A stretch of 15,897 nt of DNA, taken from assembly GCA_035687745.1 (NCBI GenBank), contig DASRVA010000002.1, positions 1-15,897 on the forward strand, in the 5' to 3' direction. The stretch comes from DASRVA01 sp035687745. Its GTDB lineage: Bacteria > Gemmatimonadota > Gemmatimonadetes > JACCXV01 > JAHWKZ01. Both the position numbers and the translations under genes were made by a program. This document shows positions 1 through 5,465 of this stretch, piece after piece (position 1 is the first letter of the stretch; each line of letters starts with the position of its first letter). The notes under the pieces are model-generated. The model was not told the origin of the DNA. It was given only the letters and a program-made list of their open reading frames with translations, and did not search any database.

Positions 1-821
1 GGATGGAGGATCTGCTCCGTGGAGGCTGGGGGATCGGCGTACAGCGAATCGATGGCCGCCCAGCCGCCGTGGCGCAGGCCCGCCTGGACGAAGGCCGAGC
101 CCTCGACGTACGGGAAGAGGAACAGGCGCTGGAGGCCCGGTGGCGCGGCGGCGAAGGTCGGAAACCCCTGGCCGACGGCGCCGGCCTGGCCGGCCAGGAG
201 CTGGCCCACGTCGGGCAGGCGCTCCGGGCGGGCGCCCATCGGGCCCAGCAGGTAGGCCAGCATGGCCAGCATGGCGTCCCCTTCGATCACCGCCGCCCGG
301 GCCAGCGCGCCGTCCTCGGTGGGCCCCACCTCGGCCATCCAGCCGACCAGGTCGTGGTGCTGGTCCTGGAGCGCGTGCGTCGCCTCGTGGGCCACCACGG
401 CGCGCTGGATCAGCCGGGGCAACCAATCCGCCAGATAGAACGTTTTTCGTGCGGGCTCGTAGTAGCCGGCCACCTGTTCGGCGTAGAGCCGGACCACCAG
501 ATCGCGGAGATCCACGCCGGCCGGGAGGAGACCGTTGTGCTGGAGGAGGGCCTGGTAGGCGGCCCATTGATCGGGGGTCATCTCCCGATCGAGGGAAGCC
601 TGGGCGAAGCGGCGGATCGTGGCGCGGTCGCTGACCTGGAAGTCGACGGGACGGAGCCACTCGAGGCGGCGGATCGCGGCCACCTCGCGGCTCACGGCGC
701 GCGCGGCGGCGAGGAGCGCGGCCGGCGCCTCGCGCTGGGCGAGCCCGGGCACGGGGAAGAGGACGAGGAGCGCCCAGGCGGCGGCCGGCGCCGCCCGGAG
801 GCGCCTCAGCCTCGGTCCCAC
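1..821 (-). CDS. Secreted HExxH metalloprotease-like protein (3' end beyond window)
   Basis: Translating the complement from GTG at 821 gives 273 residues before the left edge, so the C-terminus is missing. The N-terminus looks like a signal peptide: an Arg-rich start, then WALLVLFPVPGLAQ, with cleavage likely after LAQ near residue 29. A zinc-binding motif HEATH lies at residues 145-149 and is followed by ALQDQ. An EGDA at 180-183 fits the third zinc ligand (Glu) of gluzincin-type proteases. The segments VAGYYEP upstream and PPASTEQILHP near the edge resemble a widespread family of uncharacterised secreted proteins with HELTHALQDQ-type motifs. Substrate is unknown. The start overlaps the end of the upstream lipoprotein gene by 16 bases, so the two are probably co-transcribed and perhaps coupled. 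A strong AGGAGG lies about 16 bases upstream, which is far for this GTG. Family call is confident; exact start and activity are less so. Confidence 0.75.
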   Translation of the reverse strand, partial: MGPRLRRLRAAPAAAWALLVLFPVPGLAQREAPAALLAAARAVSREVAAIRRLEWLRPVDFQVSDRATIRRFAQASLDREMTPDQWAAYQALLQHNGLLPAGVDLRDLVVRLYAEQVAGYYEPARKTFYLADWLPRLIQRAVVAHEATHALQDQHHDLVGWMAEVGPTEDGALARAAVIEGDAMLAMLAYLLGPMGARPERLPDVGQLLAGQAGAVGQGFPTFAAAPPGLQRLFLFPYVEGSAFVQAGLRHGGWAAIDSLYADPPASTEQILH

Positions 822-1516
822 GTCATGTTCCGCGTCACCTCCTGGATCCGGAGCAGGCGGTGAGGGGGCTCGGCCTCGAACCAGAAGCGCTCCTCCAGCC
901 CGGAGACCAGGAGACGAAGGCGGACCGTGGCACGTTCCTCGCCGCCCAAGGAGAGGGTGTCGGGCGCCGCGACCAGCCGCGCCGCCAGGGCCTGGCCCTC
1001 GAACGGCGCGACGTAGTTGAAGCTGAGGGAGTCGAGCGCGCCGAGCTCGAGAGCGCGGAAGGAGAGCGGGATCTGCGCGGCGTCGAGGACGGGCGGCGGC
1101 GTCCGGATGTTGTCGTCGCGCTCCCCCCGGGCGGCGCTCAGGCGGAGCCGGGCCTGGCCGTCGAAGCCCTGACCGTACTGGATCTCGGCCGTCACGGCCC
1201 CGCCGGTCAGGTGGCGGTGCTGGAGGCTCGAGACCGGGACGAGGGTGGTCGGATTCACGACCGCGACCAGGCTGTCGAGCCCGGCTTCGACCTGGCGGTA
1301 GCGGGCGATCCGGGTGCCGGCCCTGGTCGGCGTCACCGCGAACCGCAGCGTGTCGCCGATGACGCTGACCATGCGGAAGGTGTCCGGTACGAGGGCGGCT
1401 CCGTCGAACGGCAGACCTGGCGCGTCCGGGGGGGCTTCCTCGGGAGGCCGCTCGCAGGCCGGGAACAGGAGTGCGAGAGCCGCCAGAAGCGGGATCGAGG
1501 CTGGAAAGCGCGCCAT
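806..1516 (-). CDS. Probable lipoprotein, DUF3108-like
   Basis: This 236-residue protein begins with a short signal sequence (MARFPASIPLLAALALLFPAC). Cys21 is a candidate lipidation site, although the box FPAC is imperfect because Phe sits where Leu is usual. The rest is rich in alternating polar/hydrophobic strands, with segments such as TRIARYRQVEAGLDS and ERATVRLRLLVSGLEERFWFE. This is the look of DUF3108-type beta-rich periplasmic proteins; that assignment is by overall pattern only. ATG at 1516 was chosen over an upstream in-frame start at 1555 because the signal peptide begins here and AGGA sits about six bases upstream. It is divergent from the TPR gene, with only 32 bases between the starts, and is followed by the overlapping metalloprotease-like gene. 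Its function is not known. Confidence 0.7.
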   Translation of the reverse strand: MARFPASIPLLAALALLFPACERPPEEAPPDAPGLPFDGAALVPDTFRMVSVIGDTLRFAVTPTRAGTRIARYRQVEAGLDSLVAVVNPTTLVPVSSLQHRHLTGGAVTAEIQYGQGFDGQARLRLSAARGERDDNIRTPPPVLDAAQIPLSFRALELGALDSLSFNYVAPFEGQALAARLVAAPDTLSLGGEERATVRLRLLVSGLEERFWFEAEPPHRLLRIQEVTRNMTWDRG

Positions 1517-1548
1517 GAAAATCCTAAGATAGACCCGGAGGGTACGGC

Positions 1549-2463
1549 ATGCCAAAGCGATCCGCTCTGCGAGCGCTGATCGGCGCCCTCGCCGTGATCT
1601 TCGCCGGGGCCGCTCCCGAGGCCCGGGGCCAGGACGTCCGGCCGCTGGCCCCGATCCTCGAGCCCGCCGAGCCCGTACTGCCGGGCGACCGGCGAGAGGG
1701 CGAGGAGGGCGGGCCCGAGCTCGTCCCCTTGCCCGACGCGTCCAGCCGAACGGCCGCCGCGTCGCGGGATCGGGTCCGGGTGGCGGCGGTCCTGCCGTCC
1801 TCGTGGACCCGCATCGCCGAGCGGTACCAGCCGGCCTGGCTGGAGATCGCGGCTCCGCAGGGGTTCGGCCTCCACGCCTGGCGCGCCTACTTCGCAGGGT
1901 CGGCGCTGTCTCCGGCCATCTCCCCGCATCCCTTCTTCTCCCCCTGGGGCCTCTTGAGCTACGACGGCTGGCTGTACGACCGGTATCGGGACGTCTGGTC
2001 CAACGCCCGGCCGCCCGCTCTCCTCGGCGAGGCCGCGACCTGGCTTCAGCGGGGAGACCGCCTCATGGTGGACGGACGGCCCGTGGAGGCGGCCGCGGCC
2101 TACCGTCGCGTGACCCAGTCCGCGCCCGATTTCCCGATCGGCTACTTCGGCCTCGGAGCGGCGCTCGCGGAGACCGGCCAGGACGAGGACGCGGCCCGGG
2201 CCTTCCGGCAGGGGCTGGAGCGATACCCCGCGTGGCTCGGCCTCTCGCTGGACCTGCTCCGCCTGTACGGCGATCCCGAGCGGCTCAGGGGCGTCCAGGC
2301 GGCGACCGCCGAGCGCGGGAGCGTCGGGGCCTCCCCCAGCCGGTTCGTGGCCGGCATCCTGCACCTCTTCGGCGACCGGCCGTCCCAGGGTCGGGCTCTC
2401 CTGAAGGGGATGGCCGAAGGCGACGGCCAGGTGCAGATGCTCCTCAACCAGGGCCCCATCTAG
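1549..2463 (+). CDS. Secreted TPR-repeat protein of unknown function
   Basis: The 304-residue product starts with a signal peptide (MPKRSALRALIGALAVIFAG, cleavage probably near ARG-Q around residue 28). A Pro/Glu-rich linker follows to about residue 75, then an unusual aromatic-rich stretch (residues 105-150: HAWRAYF, HPFFSPWG, DGWLYDRYRDVW). About two TPR-like helical pairs lie at 162-232 (AATWLQRGDRLMVDGRPVEAA and FGLGAALAETGQDEDAARAF). ATG at 1549 has GGAGG seven bases upstream. TPR proteins act as protein-interaction scaffolds, and Tad loci often carry a TPR protein, TadD. This one lies just upstream of the pilus regulator and could play a similar role, but it lacks a lipobox and is not clearly TadD. 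It is separated from the regulator by 60 bases that carry a promoter candidate, so it may be a separate unit. Confidence 0.75.
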   Translation: MPKRSALRALIGALAVIFAGAAPEARGQDVRPLAPILEPAEPVLPGDRREGEEGGPELVPLPDASSRTAAASRDRVRVAAVLPSSWTRIAERYQPAWLEIAAPQGFGLHAWRAYFAGSALSPAISPHPFFSPWGLLSYDGWLYDRYRDVWSNARPPALLGEAATWLQRGDRLMVDGRPVEAAAAYRRVTQSAPDFPIGYFGLGAALAETGQDEDAARAFRQGLERYPAWLGLSLDLLRLYGDPERLRGVQAATAERGSVGASPSRFVAGILHLFGDRPSQGRALLKGMAEGDGQVQMLLNQGPI

Positions 2464-2472
2464 CCCCAGGAC

Positions 2473-2486
2473 GGAAGCGCCCTTCC
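2473..2486. promoter_or_regulatory. Palindromic operator candidate GGAA-N6-TTCC (site R1)
   Basis: A perfect inverted repeat GGAA-GCGCCC-TTCC lies seven bases upstream of a sigma-54-like -24 element before the regulator gene. Its centre is about 40 bases upstream of the predicted start point. The same half-sites and spacer length recur twice before flp1 (3729-3742 and 3752-3765) and, by manual scan, nowhere else in the window. A dimeric Fis-type HTH protein such as the adjacent regulator is the obvious candidate ligand. That is inference; a position this close to the promoter would suit repression or autoregulation. Confidence 0.5.
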
Positions 2487-2492
2487 AATAAG

Positions 2493-2507
2493 CGGCACAG
2501 GTTTTGC
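2493..2507 (+). promoter_or_regulatory. Sigma-54-like -24/-12 promoter of the regulator gene
   Basis: CGGCAC-N5-TTGC matches the sigma-54 consensus TGGCAC-N5-TTGC at every specified base except the first, with the invariant GG and GC correctly spaced. The -12 element is followed by A, as in the extended consensus. The predicted transcript would start near 2519, only about five bases before the ATG at 2524, so the mRNA would be almost leaderless. An equally good match occurs by chance inside a gene at 928-942, so the match alone is not proof. Location and the neighbouring palindrome support it. Confidence 0.55.
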
Positions 2508-2523
2508 ACGATTCGCGGCCGCC

Positions 2524-3510
2524 ATGAAGAGCGAAAAGGATCTGTCGCTGGTCTTCGACCCCGCCGCCGAGATCGCCGCCTCCGGCTACTGGGAGGTGGG
2601 GGCCCATCCCAACTATCTGCTCAGCGTCAACGAGGACGTGGTCACGGCCCGCGAGCGGCTGTCGCAGGTGGCCGACACGACGCTCACCGTCATCCTGTAC
2701 GGCGAGCGGGGCGTGGGGAAGGAGGTCCTGGCGCACGGGGTCCACAACCTCTCGAGCCGGGAGCCGCATCCCTTCACGGCCCTGAACGCCTACGCGGTGC
2801 CCAAGGCGGCCCTCGAGCGCGAGCTCTTCGGACACGGCTCGGGCGGCAAGCTGGCCGCGGCCGAGCAGGGCACGCTCTACATCCACGGCATCGAGCTTCT
2901 GCCGGCCGAGGTGAACGCCAGGCTGGTCGAGTGGAAGAAGGAGAAGGAGGGTTCCGCCCATCCCGATCCGCGCATCATCCTGAGCTGCGAAGCTCCGTCG
3001 ATGAGCCGTGAGGGACTCGAGGATCTGCAGCGGATCTGGGTGCGGGCCGGCGGTGCCGTGCGGGTCGAGATCCCGGCGCTTCGCGAGCGTCCCGAGGACA
3101 TCCCGCTCCTCGCCACGCACATCGTGCAGAAGTACGGGCCCTTCTACGGATCGAACATCCGCGTGCTTCGCGGCAGCTTCCTGCGCTTCCTCCAGGCCTA
3201 CCAGTGGCCCGGCAATACGCGCGAGCTTGAGCGCGTCCTGCGGCGCTTCCTGGTCATCGAGGACGAGGAGGTCATCCGGGCCGAGCTCGGCAGCAAGCAG
3301 ACCCCCGCCGACAGCTTCGACGACGATGACGACGAGGGCAGCCGGTCCTTGAAGGCGATGGTCGCGCGGGCGGTGGCCCGCGTGGAGAAGCGCGAGATCG
3401 CGCGCGCGCTCGAACGCTCGCGGTGGAACAAGAAGCGCGCGGCGGCCGACCTCGCGATCAGCTACAAGAGCCTGCTCAACAAGATCAAGCAGTACGAGAT
3501 CGAAGACTAG
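2524..3510 (+). CDS. NtrC-like AAA+ regulator lacking GAFTGA, with Fis-type HTH
   Basis: The 328-residue protein has the AAA+ core of sigma-54 activators without a receiver domain. Visible landmarks are Walker A GERGVGKE (residues 60-67, Lys66), ELFGH (100-104), PALRERPEDIPLLA and WPGNTRELERVLRR. After ELFGH the canonical KGAFTGA segment is gone: the chain passes through GSGGKLAAAEQ straight to GTLYIHGIELLP. There the Walker B Asp-Glu is replaced by His121-Gly122. The usual arginine-finger segment is also unrecognisable. A poly-Asp linker (SFDDDDDEG) precedes a well-kept Fis-type HTH (about residues 288-328, ERSRWNKKRAAADLAISYKS). It should therefore bind DNA but is unlikely to drive open-complex formation itself. 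Its position just upstream of flp1 and the shared palindromes suggest control of the pilus operon. There is no clear ribosome-binding site before the ATG, and no alternative in-frame start looks better. Confidence 0.85.
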   Translation: MKSEKDLSLVFDPAAEIAASGYWEVGAHPNYLLSVNEDVVTARERLSQVADTTLTVILYGERGVGKEVLAHGVHNLSSREPHPFTALNAYAVPKAALERELFGHGSGGKLAAAEQGTLYIHGIELLPAEVNARLVEWKKEKEGSAHPDPRIILSCEAPSMSREGLEDLQRIWVRAGGAVRVEIPALRERPEDIPLLATHIVQKYGPFYGSNIRVLRGSFLRFLQAYQWPGNTRELERVLRRFLVIEDEEVIRAELGSKQTPADSFDDDDDEGSRSLKAMVARAVARVEKREIARALERSRWNKKRAAADLAISYKSLLNKIKQYEIED

Positions 3511-3549
3511 GCTCGGCGACTCGGGAGGGCTCGGCGGCCTCCGGACGAC

Positions 3550-3580
3550 CTCCGGACGGCCCCGGAGCGCCCCTCTTTTT
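3550..3580 (+). terminator. Weak rho-independent terminator candidate after the regulator gene
   Basis: CTCCGG (3550-3555) pairs with CCGGAG (3562-3567) across a six-base loop, followed by a C-rich stretch and a run of five T at 3576-3580. The eight-base gap between stem and T-run is long for a strong terminator. TCCGGA is repeated nearby, so alternative pairings exist. The position, 40 bases after the regulator stop codon, fits separation of the regulator and pilin transcripts. Confidence 0.4.
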
Positions 3581-3728
3581 GCCAGCGTTTTGCAAGCCCG
3601 GTTGCAGTCTCCCGGGCGCCCCCGCCCAAAACCCTACCGGACAAGGAATTGGACCGCCGGGGCGGAATCTTCGGGGGTCCGCAGGCGCGCTCCCGAGGGC
3701 CGAAAGAGGGGTCGGCTTCCGCGATCGT

Positions 3729-3742
3729 GGAACCGCGATTCC
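3729..3742. promoter_or_regulatory. Palindromic operator candidate GGAA-N6-TTCC (site F1)
   Basis: A perfect inverted repeat GGAA-CCGCGA-TTCC is centred about 90 bases upstream of the predicted flp1 start point. It lies 23 bases, about two helical turns, from an identical-architecture site at 3752-3765, so both would face the same side of the helix. An extra TTCC half-site sits at 3717-3720. Distance and tandem arrangement are typical of upstream activating sequences for sigma-54-type regulators. Confidence 0.5.
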
Positions 3743-3751
3743 AGAGCATGC

Positions 3752-3765
3752 GGAAATCGTCTTCC
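3752..3765. promoter_or_regulatory. Palindromic operator candidate GGAA-N6-TTCC (site F2)
   Basis: A perfect inverted repeat GGAA-ATCGTC-TTCC is centred about 67 bases upstream of the predicted flp1 start. The palindrome extends one base on the left (C) and right (G). It is the promoter-proximal member of the tandem pair. Only the half-sites, not the spacer bases, are shared with the other two copies, as expected for contacts made by the two HTH units of a dimer. Confidence 0.5.
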
Positions 3766-3798
3766 GAAACGCCCTGCCCCGCCCCGGGTGGCGATCCG

Positions 3799-3813
3799 TG
3801 GCACGCACCCTGC
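3799..3813 (+). promoter_or_regulatory. Sigma-54-like -24/-12 promoter of the Flp/Tad operon
   Basis: TGGCAC-N5-CTGC differs from the sigma-54 consensus TGGCAC-N5-TTGC at one base, and the following A also fits. The predicted start point is about 3825, leaving a 46-base leader with GGAG at 3858-3861 before the flp1 ATG at 3871. It is the only recognisable promoter in the 360-base gap (3511-3870), which otherwise holds the terminator candidate and the two palindromes. No sigma-70-type pair was evident here. Confidence 0.6.
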
Positions 3814-3870
3814 ACATCCAACGCGGCCGTGAGGAACCGAAGCCACCTGAACTTCTCGGAGACAAACGAG

Positions 3871-4089
3871 ATGAACGCAAGAGCCTGCACCCCCGCATGG
3901 ACTGGGAAAGCGCTGAACAAGCCGACTCTCGGCAGCGTGTGGGGGAACGATGACGGACAGGACCTCGCGGAGTACGCGATCCTCATCGGGCTCATTGCGC
4001 TGGTGGTGATCGGTGCCGTCACCCTGTTGGGCGGGGCCATCATGACGTCCCTGTACCAGGTCATCATCGAGGGTCTGCCCTTCAACTAG
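3871..4089 (+). CDS. flp: Flp-type major pilin 1 (prepilin with long leader)
   Basis: The 72-residue prepilin carries the Flp motif G/QDLAEYAILIGLIALVV. Predicted prepilin peptidase cleavage is after Gly29, giving a 43-residue mature pilin with Glu at +5 and Tyr at +6, then a hydrophobic helix. The leader is long for a Flp pilin (29 residues, basic, ending GNDDG). The reading frame is open further upstream, but ATG at 3871 is preferred because it follows GGAG at nine bases and lies downstream of the predicted promoter; upstream Met codons would precede the start point. Flp pilins polymerise into thin adhesive pili exported by the Tad machine. It is the first gene of the cluster, 43 bases before flp2, and should be the most highly expressed. 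Confidence 0.85.
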   Translation: MNARACTPAWTGKALNKPTLGSVWGNDDGQDLAEYAILIGLIALVVIGAVTLLGGAIMTSLYQVIIEGLPFN

Positions 4090-4132
4090 AACCCCCACGT
4101 GGCCCTGAGTGGGCCGGGAGGAAAAGGAACCA

Positions 4133-4315
4133 ATGCTGACTTTGTGGAATGCTTTCTGGAGCGACGAGTCCGGCCAGGACCTGGCCGAGTACGCGCTTCT
4201 GATCGCGCTGATCGCGCTGGTCGTGATCGCCGCGGTCACCCTGTTGGGTCAGAACATCAACACGGTCTTCACGAACATCGCGGGCGCGCTGACCGGCGCG
4301 GCCGGCGGGTCGTAA
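4133..4315 (+). CDS. flp: Flp-type pilin 2
   Basis: The 60-residue prepilin has a more typical 14-residue leader (MLTLWNAFWSDESG), cleavage before QDLAEYALLIALIALVV, and a 46-residue mature part ending in Ala/Gly-rich GALTGAAGGS. Glu and Tyr stand at +5 and +6 as in all Flp pilins. The ATG at 4133 follows AAGGAA, with GGAGG further upstream. An in-frame GTG at 4109 is less likely because it would put charged residues before this leader. It is closely related to flp1 through the N-terminal helix (QDLAEYA, IALVVI, AVTLLG shared) but differs in leader and tail, so it is a paralogue and not a recent exact duplicate. Which copy forms the filament cannot be told from sequence. Confidence 0.9.
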   Translation: MLTLWNAFWSDESGQDLAEYALLIALIALVVIAAVTLLGQNINTVFTNIAGALTGAAGGS

Positions 4316-4331
4316 GACCTGAAGCTGCTGG

Positions 4332-4352
4332 CGGACCGCCTACCGCGGTCCG
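4332..4352. repeat. Perfect 8-bp hairpin downstream of flp2
   Basis: CGGACCGC (4332-4339) and GCGGTCCG (4345-4352) form a perfect stem around a five-base loop, 17 bases after the flp2 stop. There is no T-run. A hairpin at the 3' end of a pilin transcript would suit protection of the mRNA from 3' decay, or pausing. This is inference from position and structure only. Confidence 0.5.
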
Positions 4353-4361
4353 TCACCGAGG

Positions 4362-4405
4362 AGCCGGGGTCCGATGCACGGGGGAACGGGCCCCGGCTTT
4401 CCTTG
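4362..4405 (+). terminator. Partial terminator or attenuator candidate between flp2 and cpaA
   Basis: AGCCGGGG (4362-4369) pairs with CCCCGGCT (4391-4398), with a 21-base loop, followed by a T-rich stretch (TTTCCTT). The interrupted T-run suggests leaky termination. Together with the hairpin at 4332-4352 it would let the pilin genes be transcribed far more than the assembly genes downstream, a common need in Tad operons. Confidence 0.4.
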
Positions 4406-4438
4406 CCGGAACACGAACCTTCACGAAACGACAGGCCC

Positions 4439-4945
4439 ATGACCTACGCCCTCAGCACCGCTGCCCTGATCGCGCTCGTGATCGTCGCGGTCGTCTGGGA
4501 CCTCCGGACGCGGCGCATCCCGAACGCGCTCACGGTGAGCGGTTTCTTCACGGCGCTCGCGCTCCGGGCCCTGCCCGGGGGCGAGGCGCTGCTGGTGGGT
4601 GTCCTCGGAGGCGTGATCGGCCTCGCGATCAGCTTTCCCCTCGTCCTTCTCGGCGGTCTCGGTGGCGGCGATGCCAAGCTCCTGGCCGCCGTGGGCGCGT
4701 TCCTCGGACCCGGCGACCTGCCGGTGGCGCTCCTGGTGACCGCCCTGGTCGGCGGGGCCATGGCTTTCGCGCTGGCGATCCAGCGCGGGGCGCTCGGCGA
4801 GACCCTCGGCCACGCCCGTGTCCTTGTGGGGAGCGTCGTCACACGCACGCCGGCTCCCCCACGCAACCTCAGAACCCCTGGAGCGCTGACGATCCCGTAC
4901 GGCGTCGCGATTGGCGTGGGCGCCATCGCGGGATGGCTGGCGTGA
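4439..4945 (+). CDS. cpaA: Prepilin peptidase, CpaA/TadV (A24 family)
   Basis: The 168-residue membrane protein is an aspartic protease of the TadV/CpaA type, which cleaves Flp prepilin and TadE/TadF pseudopilin leaders at the cytoplasmic face of the inner membrane. The two catalytic aspartates are visible: Asp21 in WDLRTRRIPN and Asp78 in GGLGGGDAKLL. Several hydrophobic segments cover the rest of the chain. The length fits the short form that lacks the N-terminal methyltransferase domain of PilD. ATG at 4439 is chosen because the hydrophobic N-terminal helix begins there; an in-frame TTG at 4403 would add twelve polar residues. The ribosome-binding site is weak (AGG). It lies downstream of the two pilin genes and directly before tadE. 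Confidence 0.88.
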   Translation: MTYALSTAALIALVIVAVVWDLRTRRIPNALTVSGFFTALALRALPGGEALLVGVLGGVIGLAISFPLVLLGGLGGGDAKLLAAVGAFLGPGDLPVALLVTALVGGAMAFALAIQRGALGETLGHARVLVGSVVTRTPAPPRNLRTPGALTIPYGVAIGVGAIAGWLA

Positions 4946-4971
4946 TTCCGGGACTTGGCAGGATGGCCGTC

Positions 4972-5424
4972 ATGAATGGCGAAATTCTCTCGCTCCGCAT
5001 CCGTCGCGGCGCCCTCGGGAACCGCGGGCAGTCGCTGGTCGAGTTCGCGATCGCGCTGCCTGTTCTCCTGGCGATCGTGATCGGGATCTTCGAGTTCGGC
5101 ATGGCCTGGAATCAGCGGCAGGTCATCACAAACGCCGCGCGTGAGGGGGCGCGGGTGGCTGTCCTGGGGGACAAGACAGACACGGACGTGGAGGACGCCG
5201 TAACCAACTATCTGACCAATGCCAACCTGGATCCGGACCTGGCCACGGTGACGTACGAAAACGTCGGTTCGGCCGGGCTGTATGGGAACCCGACCACGGT
5301 GAACCTCTCCTATCCGTACAATTTCCGCTTCATCGGCCCGATAGTTGCACTTCTACAGGGGGACGACTCGGCCATGGCCGGGACGATCCAGCTCCAGACA
5401 ACGGCCGTCATGCGCCACGAGTAG
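4972..5424 (+). CDS. tadE: TadE-like pseudopilin
   Basis: The product of about 150 residues has a short basic leader followed by RGQSLVEFAIALPVLLAIVIGIFEFGMAWNQR. This is the TadE signature: Gly19/Gln20 as the likely prepilin-peptidase cleavage site, Glu24, and one transmembrane helix (about 21-45). The motif NAAREGARVAV follows, also typical. The C-terminal periplasmic part (residues 60-150) is poorly conserved in this family. TadE-like proteins are minor pseudopilins that help initiate Flp pilus assembly. In-frame ATGs at 4933 and 4963 are possible starts; 4972 is preferred because AGGA lies eight bases upstream. The 4933 option would overlap cpaA by 13 bases. Confidence 0.85.
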   Translation: MNGEILSLRIRRGALGNRGQSLVEFAIALPVLLAIVIGIFEFGMAWNQRQVITNAAREGARVAVLGDKTDTDVEDAVTNYLTNANLDPDLATVTYENVGSAGLYGNPTTVNLSYPYNFRFIGPIVALLQGDDSAMAGTIQLQTTAVMRHE

Positions 5425-5465
5425 GGCGCCAGGCGCCCACGCAATGGGAGGACACGGGAGGAACC

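Noticed and set aside
3..863. 286-codon open frame on the plus strand
   Set aside because: Its codons are exact complements of the metalloprotease-like gene codons on the minus strand, where a signal peptide, HEATH and EGDA are seen.
928..942. Sigma-54-like element TGGCAC-N5-TCGC on the plus strand
   Set aside because: It is inside the lipoprotein gene on the opposite strand, with no plus-strand gene close downstream and no GGAA-N6-TTCC nearby. About one such one-mismatch match is expected by chance in a window of this size and GC, so it serves as a caution for the other two.
1502..1530. Possible sigma-70 promoter (TGGAAA, 17-base gap, TAAGAT) between the divergent genes
   Set aside because: The -35 is poor and the -10 is only suggestive. 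The 32-base gap must serve two genes, but the sequence match is too weak to annotate.
1333..3120. 595-codon open frame on the minus strand
   Set aside because: It is antisense to the TPR and regulator genes and crosses the lipoprotein gene in another frame. No domain was recognised.
3590..3606. Direct repeat TTGCA-N7-TTGCA after the regulator gene
   Set aside because: Considered as a -12 element or protein site, but the spacing and -24 half do not fit sigma-54, and no third copy supports an operator.
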